Assembly: GCA_035555315.1 (NCBI GenBank)
Contig: DATMGU010000096.1
Location: forward strand, 1-11,757
Direction: 5' to 3'
From: DATMGU01 sp035555315
Lineage (GTDB): Bacteria; Pseudomonadota; Alphaproteobacteria; ATCC43930; CGMCC-115725
Length of the DNA: 11,757 bases
The notes below the pieces were generated by a model. The model was not told the origin of the DNA and ran no database searches. It saw only the letters and a program-made list of their open reading frames with translations. Positions 1 to 6,094 of this stretch are shown here, one piece after another; within the stretch, counting starts at the first letter, position 1, and each line of letters opens with the position of its first letter. The translations under genes were made by a program, and so were the position numbers.

Positions 1-284
1 CCCTATCGGCGGCGTTGTCGGCGATCACCGCCGCCGTGGTCGGTGTCATCCTCAACCTGGCGCTCTGGTTCGGTATCCATGTCGTGTTTCGCGAGGTGCG
101 GCCCTTCGACATCTTCGGGATCGGTCCCGACCTACCGGTGCTGACCTCGGTCGATTGGCGCGCGGCGGGTCTTTCCCTCGCCGCGATGATCGCCATGCTG
201 CGTTTCAAGATCGGCATGATCCCGACACTCGGAGCCTGCGGCGCGGCGGGGATCCTGCTGTTGCGGGTGCTGCCCGGCCTCTGA
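1..284 (+). CDS. chrA: Chromate transporter (CHR family), C-terminal fragment
   Basis: This is the 3' end of a gene that begins before the window. The reading frame is open from base 3 and ends at TGA 282-284, giving 93 visible residues. They include a hydrophobic helix (AITAAVVGVILNLALWFGIH), a short polar loop with FREVRPFDIFG, and two more hydrophobic stretches ending in LLLRVLPGL. The AAVVGVILNLALWF pattern and the loop before the last helices match the C-terminal half of CHR-family transporters such as ChrA, which export chromate across the inner membrane in exchange for other ions. The assignment rests on recalled family resemblance. The TTG at 15 is only an internal codon and is not needed as a start. 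The gene converges on the SPFH gene with 34 nt between their stop codons, and I see no clear terminator hairpin there. Confidence 0.8.
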   Translation, partial: LSAALSAITAAVVGVILNLALWFGIHVVFREVRPFDIFGIGPDLPVLTSVDWRAAGLSLAAMIAMLRFKIGMIPTLGACGAAGILLLRVLPGL

Positions 285-318
285 CCGATCCAAGTCGCCG
301 CCCAGGAAGATCGATCGA

Positions 319-1275
319 CTAACCCGCATCCTTCGGCGGCGCCCCCCAGGGCGCCGGGGCCGGCCGGCCGGGTCGGCCGCCTTGCACCGCCTCGAAGGCG
401 GCGGTCAGCTTCATGAGGTCGCTGATCGCCCCATCGCCGCCATAAGGCATCAGCACGGTGGTCGCCGGGCCGTGGGCGGCATCGCGGATCGTGTCGTATT
501 GATTGGTCATCATCACCATCGCCAGCAGCACCGATTCCGGCACGGTCGGCGCCGAGCTTTTCAAGAGATCCATCGATTCGTGAAAGCCGCGGGCGATCTC
601 CGTGCGCTGGGCGGCGATACCCTGGCCCTGCAGCTTCTTCGCCTGCATCTCGGCGGTCGCCTCGGCGACTTTCTTGATGCGATAGGCCTCGCCCTGCAGC
701 ACCGCGGCGTCCTGGGCGCGCTGGGCCGCGATCACCCGGTTGAAGGCGTCACGCACCTCGACACTGGGTTCCGGCTGGTCGATCAGCACGGCGTCGATGC
801 GATAGCCGAACTGTTCCAGCTTGTGATTGAGCTCGGTCTCAACCGTCTGGGCAATCCGATCCTTCTCGGTATAGAGCTCCTCGAAACTCATGATCGAAGC
901 GCTGGTCCGGACGATGTTGAGCACGAAGCTCTGGATCTGCTGCTCGGGCTTCGACAGCTCGTAGAACGCCTTCTGCACCAGACTGGGGATCACCCGGTAC
1001 TGCGCGGCGGTCGGGATCTCGACGAACACATTGTCCTTGGTCTTGACCGCGACTTGGGAGCGCAGCTCGCTCAGCCGCAAGCTGACGCGCCCTTCCACCA
1101 CGGCGAAAGGATACGGGTATTTCAGCCGTAGCCCGGCCTCCTTCACCGCGTAGAACTTGCCGAACACGGAGACCACGGCGGCGGTCTGTTGCGGGACCAC
1201 GATGATCATGGTGCGTAGATAGGCGACCACCAGGACGATGAGGATGATCGGGAACGCGAAGAAGGCGGGTATCAT
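319..1275 (-). CDS. SPFH/band 7 domain protein, HIR-like (membrane-anchored)
   Basis: The product is a 318-residue SPFH (stomatin/prohibitin/flotillin/HflK-C) protein. A single N-terminal hydrophobic segment (about residues 3-20) is followed by the band 7 domain, which begins VPQQTAAVVSVFGKF and contains KTKDNVFVEIPTAAQYR (78-94). An Ala/Glu/Lys-rich helical stretch at about 178-215 is likely the oligomerising coiled coil. After it come GQGIAAQRTEIARGF and MMTNQYDTI (255-263), and then a Pro/Gly-rich tail. KTKDNVFV, FGYRI, the GIAAQR region and the QYDT block are hallmarks of HIR proteins of plants and their bacterial relatives. Such proteins form membrane microdomain scaffolds or protease-regulating rings; the role here is unknown. 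I chose ATG 1275 because GAGG lies 8 nt upstream and the hydrophobic anchor starts directly. An upstream in-frame start at 1422 would add 49 low-quality residues and overlap the divergent SDR gene. No NfeD-type partner is adjacent. Confidence 0.85.
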   Translation of the reverse strand: MIPAFFAFPIILIVLVVAYLRTMIIVVPQQTAAVVSVFGKFYAVKEAGLRLKYPYPFAVVEGRVSLRLSELRSQVAVKTKDNVFVEIPTAAQYRVIPSLVQKAFYELSKPEQQIQSFVLNIVRTSASIMSFEELYTEKDRIAQTVETELNHKLEQFGYRIDAVLIDQPEPSVEVRDAFNRVIAAQRAQDAAVLQGEAYRIKKVAEATAEMQAKKLQGQGIAAQRTEIARGFHESMDLLKSSAPTVPESVLLAMVMMTNQYDTIRDAAHGPATTVLMPYGGDGAISDLMKLTAAFEAVQGGRPGRPAPAPWGAPPKDAG

Positions 1276-1297
1276 GGCGGAAACCTCGGCGACGGCG

Positions 1298-1351
1298 ATG
1301 CGGTTGATCCCGTCACAACCCCCGGCCCAAGGCAACCGCATTCCCGTGACA
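1298..1351. promoter_or_regulatory. Inverted and direct repeats in divergent promoter region
   Basis: The 138-bp gap between the divergent SPFH and SDR starts holds a perfect 9-bp inverted repeat, ATGCGGTTG (1298-1306) and CAACCGCAT (1333-1341), with a 26-bp spacer. Each arm is followed on the plus strand by a near-identical 10-mer, TCCCGTCACA (1308-1317) and TCCCGTGACA (1342-1351), which match at 9 of 10 positions. The repeats are seen directly. A role as an operator for a dimeric regulator controlling one or both genes is inference. No convincing -35/-10 pair stands out. Confidence 0.35.
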
Positions 1352-1413
1352 CCGCCGCATGCTCCGGGGCATCGTGCTCCGCCGCTTTCGATCAACACCA
1401 CGAGGACAGTACC

Positions 1414-2127
1414 ATGGATCACCCCACGACCGGCCCCGTCGCCCTCATCACTGGCGGCGGCCGCGGCATGGGCGCGGCGATCGCCCGTGAGCTACACTCC
1501 CGGGGCTATCGGCTGGCGCTGATGTCGCCGTCGGGCAGCGCCGAGACGCTGGCGGCGGAATTGGGCGGGATCGGTGTTTCCGGTTCGGCCGATCAGGCCG
1601 CGGATATCGATGCCCTGGTCGACCGGACGATCGAGGCATTCGGCCGCGTCGACGCGGTCGTCAACCACACCGGCCATCCGCCGAAGGGCGATCTGCTCGA
1701 CATCCCGGACGACGATTGGGCGAACGGCAACGATCTCATGATGATGAGCGTCGTGCGCATGGCGCGCCGCGTGACGCCGCTCATGCTGAAGCAAGGCAAG
1801 GGCGCCTTCGTCAACATCACGACCTTCGCCAGCTTCGAACCGTCTCTGAAGTTCCCGGTGTCCTGCGCTTATCGGGCGGCGGTCGGTGCCTTCACCAAGC
1901 TTTACGCGGATCGCTATGCCGCCGACAACATCCGCATGAACGCGCTGCTGCCCGGCTATATCGACAGCCTGGATCACAAGCCGGCGACGGCCGAAGCGGT
2001 GCCGATGGGCCGCATCGGCACGGTCGGCGAGATCGCCAAGACGGCGGCATTCCTGCTGTCCGACGATTCGGGCTATATCACCGGGCAGAATATCCGCGTC
2101 GATGGCGGGCTGACGCGCCACCTCTAA
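1414..2127 (+). CDS. Divergent short-chain dehydrogenase/reductase lacking the catalytic Lys
   Basis: The product is a 237-residue cytoplasmic SDR with a Rossmann fold. The cofactor motif TGGGRGMG is at residues 13-20, NHTG (84-87) stands in the place of the usual NNAG, and the C-terminal GYITGQNIRVDGGLTR (220-235) is typical of classical SDRs. The catalytic region is unusual. Ser140 and Tyr153 have the correct 13-residue spacing, but the position four after Tyr (normally Lys of YxxxK) is Val157 (YRAAV). NIRMNALLPGYIDS (172-185) suggests a SDR subfamily with this altered active site. Oxidoreductase chemistry is therefore uncertain; it may use a different proton relay or have another role. Start ATG 1414 has GAGG 8 nt upstream. 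The proline-racemase-like gene follows after 26 nt, probably in the same transcript. The substrate cannot be read from the sequence. Confidence 0.9.
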   Translation: MDHPTTGPVALITGGGRGMGAAIARELHSRGYRLALMSPSGSAETLAAELGGIGVSGSADQAADIDALVDRTIEAFGRVDAVVNHTGHPPKGDLLDIPDDDWANGNDLMMMSVVRMARRVTPLMLKQGKGAFVNITTFASFEPSLKFPVSCAYRAAVGAFTKLYADRYAADNIRMNALLPGYIDSLDHKPATAEAVPMGRIGTVGEIAKTAAFLLSDDSGYITGQNIRVDGGLTRHL

Positions 2128-2153
2128 AGCGCCGATCAAAGGTTTGCCGAATC

Positions 2154-3188
2154 ATGCATTGGAAAAAATCGCTGCACCTCATCCAAGTTCATTGCCAGGG
2201 CGAAATCGGCAAGGTCATCGTCGACGGCGCGCCGGAGATCCCCGGCGAGACGCCGCTCGACAAGATGAACCATATCAACTCGGTCGATGACAGCTTGCGC
2301 CGCTTCGTCACCTTCGAGCCGCGCGCCGCGGCACAGCTTTCGGTGAACCTGCTGCTGCCGCCGAGCCGGCCGGACGCCGATGCCGGCTTCATCGTGCTGC
2401 AGGCCGACCGCGCCCACCCGATGTCCGGCAGCAATTGCATCTGCGTGGTGACCGCCCTGCTGGAGACCGGCCGCGTCGCCATGGTCGAGCCCGAAACAAT
2501 CGTCCGGCTGGATACACCGGCGGGGCTGATCACCGCCCGCTCGCAGTGTGCGAACGGCCGGTGCCTGTCGGTCAGCCTGGACAACGTGCCGTGCTTCGTC
2601 GAGGCGCTGGACCGGCCGATCGTCACGTCGGAATGGGGCGAGATCCGCGCCGACATCGCCTTCGGCGGCGTCTATTATGCCATCGTCGATGTCGAACAGG
2701 TCGGGCTGACGATCGTTCCCGGCCAGGCGCGACAATTGGTCGAGGCCGGCATGATCTTGAAATCCCTAGTCAATACCCAGGTGCCGGTGTGCCATCCGGA
2801 ACGGCCGGGCATCGACGAGATCGCCTATGTCATGTTCCGCGGTCAAGACCCGGACGGGGCGGTCCGCACCTGCACGACGTTGAAACCGGGCCGAGTCGAT
2901 CGATCGCCCTGCGGCACCGGAAGTTCGGCGCACCTCGCGACGCTGCATGCGCGCGGTTTGGTGACGGTCGGCGACGTCAAGCGATCGCGATCGATCATCG
3001 GTGGCGAGTTCCTGGCCGAGGTGCTGGGCGAGACGCGCGTGGCGGGATATCGCGCCATCCTGCCGCGCATCACCGGTCAGGGCTGGGTCTATGGGCGGGA
3101 AGAACTGCGTGTCGACGCCGCCGACCCATTCCTGAAAGGCTTCGCCTTATCGGACACCTGGGGCCCCCAGGCGGACCAATTGGGCTAA
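2154..3188 (+). CDS. Proline racemase superfamily enzyme, Ser/Cys type (hydroxyproline epimerase or trans-3-hydroxyproline dehydratase)
   Basis: The product is a 344-residue protein, a normal length for the proline racemase family, with the two half-sites in place. The first catalytic position lies in MSGSNC (90-95) and is Ser91, where proline racemases and 4-hydroxyproline 2-epimerases usually have Cys (MCGH). The second is intact: VDRSPCGTGS (248-257) with Asp249 and Cys253. The N-terminal HLIQVHCQGEIGKVIVDG is also typical of the family. Family members act on proline, 4-hydroxyproline (epimerisation) or trans-3-hydroxy-L-proline (dehydration to pyrroline-2-carboxylate). As I recall, Ser/Cys members have been linked to hydroxyproline epimerase and/or dehydratase activity rather than proline racemisation. 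The frame stays open far upstream inside the SDR gene, but ATG 2154 is the sensible start: homology begins there and AAAGG lies about 11 nt upstream. It is probably co-transcribed with the SDR. Confidence 0.9.
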   Translation: MHWKKSLHLIQVHCQGEIGKVIVDGAPEIPGETPLDKMNHINSVDDSLRRFVTFEPRAAAQLSVNLLLPPSRPDADAGFIVLQADRAHPMSGSNCICVVTALLETGRVAMVEPETIVRLDTPAGLITARSQCANGRCLSVSLDNVPCFVEALDRPIVTSEWGEIRADIAFGGVYYAIVDVEQVGLTIVPGQARQLVEAGMILKSLVNTQVPVCHPERPGIDEIAYVMFRGQDPDGAVRTCTTLKPGRVDRSPCGTGSSAHLATLHARGLVTVGDVKRSRSIIGGEFLAEVLGETRVAGYRAILPRITGQGWVYGREELRVDAADPFLKGFALSDTWGPQADQLG

Positions 3189-3218
3189 TAGCGGTTCCCA
3201 AAACCACACGATGGCTTA

Positions 3219-3239
3219 ATCATCTGCCTCTAAGATGAT
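3219..3239. repeat. 7-bp inverted repeat between racemase-like gene and small gene
   Basis: ATCATCT (3219-3225) and AGATGAT (3233-3239) form a perfect 7-bp inverted repeat with a 7-nt spacer, in an AT-richer stretch 31 nt after the upstream stop codon. The stem is A/T-rich and no T-run follows, so it is a poor intrinsic terminator. It could be an operator for the 69-residue gene that starts at 3275, or chance. Confidence 0.3.
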
Positions 3240-3274
3240 GATTTGGTAGCTTTACGAGAAGCGGGTGAACGTGA

Positions 3275-3484
3275 ATGTCGAACAATAGACGCCTCAGCGA
3301 CAAGATCCTGTTGGCCTTCGAACAGGCTTGCACGCAAAAGAATCCGGTCGTCGCCGAATTGTTGATCCGGGCCCTGGAACTGGCGCTGACCGCCGAGGGT
3401 GGTCCCGGCAAGACCGATGGCCGCGAGGAAATGGGCCCGGTGGTCGAGGCTTATGCCCGGCTGAAAGCCATGCAGGACGTGTGA
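3275..3484 (+). CDS. Small conserved-type hypothetical protein (69 aa)
   Basis: A 69-residue soluble protein. The N-terminal part (LSDKILLAFEQACTQKNPVVAELLIRALELALT) reads as two amphipathic helices. A Gly-rich turn (AEGGPGKTDGREE) and a last helix (GPVVEAYARLKAMQDV) follow. There are no cysteine motifs, membrane segments or catalytic signatures. The overall pattern resembles small uncharacterised proteins I associate with Rhodospirillales-type alphaproteobacteria, so I take it as a real gene, but no function is known to me. The ATG at 3275 has GGTGA about 7 nt upstream. It stands alone, 86 nt after the racemase-like gene with the 7-bp inverted repeat between them, which suggests its own promoter. 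Confidence 0.7.
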   Translation: MSNNRRLSDKILLAFEQACTQKNPVVAELLIRALELALTAEGGPGKTDGREEMGPVVEAYARLKAMQDV

Positions 3485-3560
3485 TGGTCGCGATAGGGTC
3501 AAGAACGTTCCGCTGGTCAGGGGCGGCATGGTGCATTGAGCCCTGGCGTTTCATAGACCT

Positions 3561-3782
3561 ATGGCGTGCCCGACCATGACGGCGATCGATCCCATCGCCG
3601 ATGCGGCGGAATTCATCGTCCGCCGCCTCGGCCGGAATGCCCTCGATTTCGTCGATCACAACATCTCACTGCGCCGGGCCAAGGGTGATGACGAGGGCTG
3701 CACGCGCTGGAGAACCCTGCGGTTAGCCGTCGAACATCGACTGGTGCGGGACGAAACGAGCGAAATTCCGACCGTGCATTAA
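3561..3782 (+). CDS. Small hypothetical protein (73 aa)
   Basis: A 73-residue (or 68-residue) basic, soluble protein. The core IADAAEFIVRRLGRNALDFV is followed by RRAKGDDEGCTRWRTLRLAVE. This looks like a two-helix small protein in which a conserved Trp follows a Gly-Asp-x-x-Gly turn, a pattern I associate with short alphaproteobacterial hypotheticals. Function is unknown. Two starts are possible, ATG 3561 and ATG 3576; neither has a strong Shine-Dalgarno sequence, and the second would begin MTAIDPIADAAEF. It ends at TAA 3780-3782, just before a small hairpin with a T-run. Being short and weakly initiated, it could be a chance frame, but the composition is protein-like. Confidence 0.5.
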   Translation: MACPTMTAIDPIADAAEFIVRRLGRNALDFVDHNISLRRAKGDDEGCTRWRTLRLAVEHRLVRDETSEIPTVH

Positions 3783-3789
3783 CAGTCGT

Positions 3790-3875
3790 TTATCCACCGC
3801 TTGTGGATTTTTAGAATCACACCCCAACCCGTTGTCACGTCCATAAAATCGATAAATTACCCACAGCTTTCCACT
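3790..3875. promoter_or_regulatory. Cluster of DnaA-box-like sequences with AT-rich spacer
   Basis: The classical DnaA box is TTATCCACA. Here TTATCCACC (3790-3798, plus) matches 8 of 9, TGTGGATTT (3802-3810, minus-strand box AAATCCACA) matches 7 of 9, and TTACCCACA (3857-3865, plus) matches 8 of 9. A weaker CTTTCCACT lies at 3867-3875. Between them sits an AT-rich stretch (CATAAAATCGATAAATTA, 3842-3859) that stands out in this GC-rich window. The whole non-coding gap runs from 3783 to 4005. DnaA binding, whether as a DnaA-controlled promoter, a titration site or part of an origin, is inference. No recognised origin neighbour (dnaA, dnaN, hemE, parAB, gidA) is visible nearby. Confidence 0.3.
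3792..3812 (+). terminator. Possible weak intrinsic terminator
   Basis: ATCCAC (3792-3797), the loop CGCTT, and GTGGAT (3803-3808) form a 6-bp hairpin. A run of five T's (3808-3812) begins at its last base, and the hairpin starts 10 nt after the stop of the 73-residue gene. The position fits a terminator, but the stem is short. The same bases also form two DnaA-box-like sequences, so the two readings compete. Confidence 0.3.
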
Positions 3876-3950
3876 GGCAAAGCGCCGTCGGGAGGCATAC
3901 CGTCCGCGGATAGAGAAGTCGCCGAGTAGAGCGACAGAGGTCAAAGCTCA

Positions 3951-3984
3951 TTGGCTGAGCGGTGGGATCGGCTATCGCAGCCAA
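3951..3984 (+). repeat. 7-bp inverted repeat in leader of 113-aa gene
   Basis: TTGGCTG (3951-3957) and CAGCCAA (3978-3984) are perfect inverted arms around a 20-nt spacer. They end about 10 nt before the GGAGG ribosome-binding site of the gene starting at 4006. They could form a leader stem-loop or an operator; no function is demonstrated by the sequence. Confidence 0.25.
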
Positions 3985-4005
3985 AGAAAACGACGGAGGA
4001 CCGGG

Positions 4006-4347
4006 ATGCGCTATGCCCTCACGTATTTTGGCGGCTTTACCGCCAGCCCAATGGATACTCCAGCGCAGCATATTGAAGCTTTCAACGATGAAGAGGCCGC
4101 CATTCGCCGGGCGGTCGATTTGATGCGTGATGGCGGCTGGTATCTGGTCATGCTGTCGATGGATGGCCGCGTATTGTTCAACCCGCAGGAATTGCGCCTG
4201 CGCTGCGGCTCGCCGGAGCCGATCTTGAGCGTGGTGCAACCGGTCGACAACGCTGCGATCCGGCCCTCCCGGCCGTCCAGCGTCCATCCCCGCCGGGCCG
4301 TCCGGACGGCCGATGAAGCCGTTTATCGACAGTCGGCGGCGCAATAA
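4006..4347 (+). CDS. Hypothetical protein (113 aa)
   Basis: A 113-residue protein I cannot assign to a named family. The first 65 residues look structured: MRYALTYFGG, then an acidic helix (NDEEAAIRRAVDLMRDGGW, 27-45), a strand (YLVMLSMDG) and RVLFNPQELRLR. The last 45 residues are rich in Pro, Arg, Ser and Ala and look disordered. No signal peptide, membrane helix or catalytic motif is visible. ATG 4006 is well supported by GGAGG 6 nt upstream, the best Shine-Dalgarno sequence among the small genes here. The 220-nt lead region holds the DnaA-box-like cluster and a 7-bp inverted repeat, so the gene probably has its own promoter. The ABC operon starts 204 nt downstream. Confidence 0.65.
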   Translation: MRYALTYFGGFTASPMDTPAQHIEAFNDEEAAIRRAVDLMRDGGWYLVMLSMDGRVLFNPQELRLRCGSPEPILSVVQPVDNAAIRPSRPSSVHPRRAVRTADEAVYRQSAAQ

Positions 4348-4551
4348 GCCTCATCTTCGTCGCCTGACCTGGTCGAACCCGGTTTGGTGGAATAAGGCGC
4401 ACGCGTCGTAAAAAGTCGCACGCCAAGCCGGGTCCGTACGATCCGGATGCGTTTGTCTATTGACCTGACCTCACCGCCTGATGTGCTCTGCGATCTGGCG
4501 GTGGCCAAGATATGGCCGCGCCGCTTCCTGGAAAACGCGGTTGGGGGACAG

Positions 4552-6036
4552 ATGACGACGAGAATGCTAGCGGCGATGATCGGCGCGGGCTTGAGCGCTG
4601 CCCTCATGGGCCAGGCTCAAGCGGCGAAAGATACGCTGACGCTGGGCATGGTGCTGGAGCCGCCGCATCTCGATCCGACCGCCGGAGCCGCCTCGGCCAT
4701 CCGCGAGGTGACCTATGCGAACCTGTTCGAAGGGCTGACGCGCATCGACGTGGAGGGCCGCGTGATACCGGCGCTGGCGGAAAGCTGGACGATCTCGCCG
4801 GATGGTCTGGTCTATGCCTTCAAACTGCATCAGGGCGTCAAATTCCACGACGGCACGCCGTTCGATTGCGGGATCGTGAAATTCTCCTATGAACGCGCGG
4901 TCGCCCCGGACAGCGTCAATGCCCAAAAGGGCTTGTTCGAGCCGATCGCCAAGACCGAATGCCCGGACCCACTGACCGCGGTGGTCAGCCTGAAGCACCC
5001 GGCATCGACCTTTCTGTTCAACATGGCGTGGGGCGACGCGGTGATGGTCGCTCCCGGATCGGTCGCCACCAACAAGACCAACCCGATCGGCACCGGGCCG
5101 TTTCGCTTCAAGCAATGGATCAAGGGCGACCGGGTCGAGCTGGAGCGTAGCAAGGATTATTGGGGCACGCCGGCGAAGCTCTCGGCGGTTACTTTCAAGA
5201 TCGTCAGCGATCCGTCGGCGGCGACCGCCGCGATGCTCGCCGGCGATCTCGACGCCTTTCCGAACTTCCCGGCCGCCGAGGCGCTGGATCAGTTCCGCGC
5301 CGATCCGCGCTTCACGGTCAAGATCGGCACCACCGAGGGCAAGACGATCCTGGCACTGAACAACACGCGCAAGCCGTTCGACGATGTCCGAGTGCGCCGG
5401 GCGCTGGCCCTGGCGATCGATCGCAAGACGCTGATCGACGGTGCCATGTCCGGGCTGGGGCAGCCGATCGGGTCGCATTACGTCAGCCAGGATCCGGGCT
5501 ATGTCGACCTCACCGGCGTCTACCCCTACGACCCGGCGAAAGCGAAGGCGAGCTTGGCCGCCGCCGGTATCCCGCCCGGCACCGTTTTCACCCTCAAGCT
5601 GCCGCCGCCGGGTTACGCCCGGCGCAGCGGCGAGGTCATCGCCGCCCAGTTGGAGCAGGTCGGCATCACAGTCAAGCTGGAGCCGATCGAATTCGCACAA
5701 TGGCTGGAAAACGTGTTCAAGCAGTCGGATTTCGACATGACGATCATCGCGCATACCGAAGCTCGCGATATGGATATCTATGCCCGCGACAAGTATTACT
5801 TCAACTACCACAGCGACGCGTATAAGGCGCTCTACGCCAAGTACCTCGAGGCGAACGACCCCAAGGTAGCAGTCGATCTCCTCGGGCAGTTGCAGCGCCA
5901 GCTCGCGGAGGACGAGCCCAACGTCTTCCTGTTCTCGCTGCCCAAGATCGGCGTGTGGAACACCGGCGTGAAGGGCTTGTGGGACAATTATCCGATGCCG
6001 GTGAACGATCTGACGGCGGTGTCTTGGGCGCAATAG
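4552..6036 (+). CDS. ABC transporter periplasmic substrate-binding protein (SBP_bac_5, DppA/OppA-like)
   Basis: A 494-residue family 5 extracellular solute-binding protein that captures substrate in the periplasm for the permeases encoded downstream. An N-terminal signal peptide with a hydrophobic core (LAAMIGAGLSAALMG) ends in AQA, with likely cleavage before AKDTLTLG at about residue 24. Family features follow: AESWTISPDGLVYAFKL (76-92), GVKFHDGTPF, NPIGTGPFRFKQW, and RKPFDDVRVRRALALAIDR before the C-terminal lobe. ATG 4552 is preferred because GGGGGA lies just upstream and the signal peptide begins there. An in-frame ATG at 4447 would put 35 non-signal residues in front. No lipobox Cys is present. 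Bound ligands in this family range from di- and oligopeptides to nickel, opines and glutathione, so the substrate is open. The gene heads a six-gene cluster, with a 204-nt lead region holding no clear promoter. Confidence 0.92.
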   Translation: MTTRMLAAMIGAGLSAALMGQAQAAKDTLTLGMVLEPPHLDPTAGAASAIREVTYANLFEGLTRIDVEGRVIPALAESWTISPDGLVYAFKLHQGVKFHDGTPFDCGIVKFSYERAVAPDSVNAQKGLFEPIAKTECPDPLTAVVSLKHPASTFLFNMAWGDAVMVAPGSVATNKTNPIGTGPFRFKQWIKGDRVELERSKDYWGTPAKLSAVTFKIVSDPSAATAAMLAGDLDAFPNFPAAEALDQFRADPRFTVKIGTTEGKTILALNNTRKPFDDVRVRRALALAIDRKTLIDGAMSGLGQPIGSHYVSQDPGYVDLTGVYPYDPAKAKASLAAAGIPPGTVFTLKLPPPGYARRSGEVIAAQLEQVGITVKLEPIEFAQWLENVFKQSDFDMTIIAHTEARDMDIYARDKYYFNYHSDAYKALYAKYLEANDPKVAVDLLGQLQRQLAEDEPNVFLFSLPKIGVWNTGVKGLWDNYPMPVNDLTAVSWAQ

Positions 6037-6058
6037 GGGGCTTGGGCGCAATAGGGGT
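6023..6058 (+). repeat. 18-bp tandem duplication across the stop codon of the binding-protein gene
   Basis: CTTGGGCGCAATAGGGG occurs at 6023-6039 and again at 6041-6057, an 18-bp period with 17 of 18 bases identical. The first copy encodes the last residues (WAQ) and TAG stop of the binding protein. The second repeats the same codons and a second in-frame TAG (6052-6054) in the gap before the permease gene. It looks like a recent slippage duplication. Confidence 0.9.
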
Positions 6059-6094
6059 TGGACGCGGCAGGGTGCGCTTTATCGGCGGGGTTCG

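Noticed and set aside
1276..1422. 49-residue N-terminal extension of the SPFH protein
   Set aside because: It would overlap the divergent SDR start, has no SPFH similarity, and ATG 1275 has a good Shine-Dalgarno sequence followed directly by the membrane anchor.
1716..2153. Upstream in-frame extension of the racemase-like gene inside the SDR gene, suggesting a fusion
   Set aside because: The added residues are an out-of-frame reading of the SDR gene; racemase homology begins at ATG 2154.
4323..4331. TTATCGACA, another 8-of-9 DnaA-box match
   Set aside because: It is isolated inside the 3' end of a coding region and about 450 bp from the cluster; single matches of this quality occur by chance.
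4447..4551. 35-residue extension of the binding protein
   Set aside because: It would bury the signal peptide behind a non-hydrophobic lead; ATG 4552 has GGGGGA upstream and begins a typical signal sequence.
4567..6051. Long antisense open frame (494 codons) opposite the binding-protein gene
   Set aside because: It lacks recognisable domains, is rich in Arg, His, Gln and Asp as expected from the mirror of GC-rich coding DNA, and lies fully opposite a clear gene.
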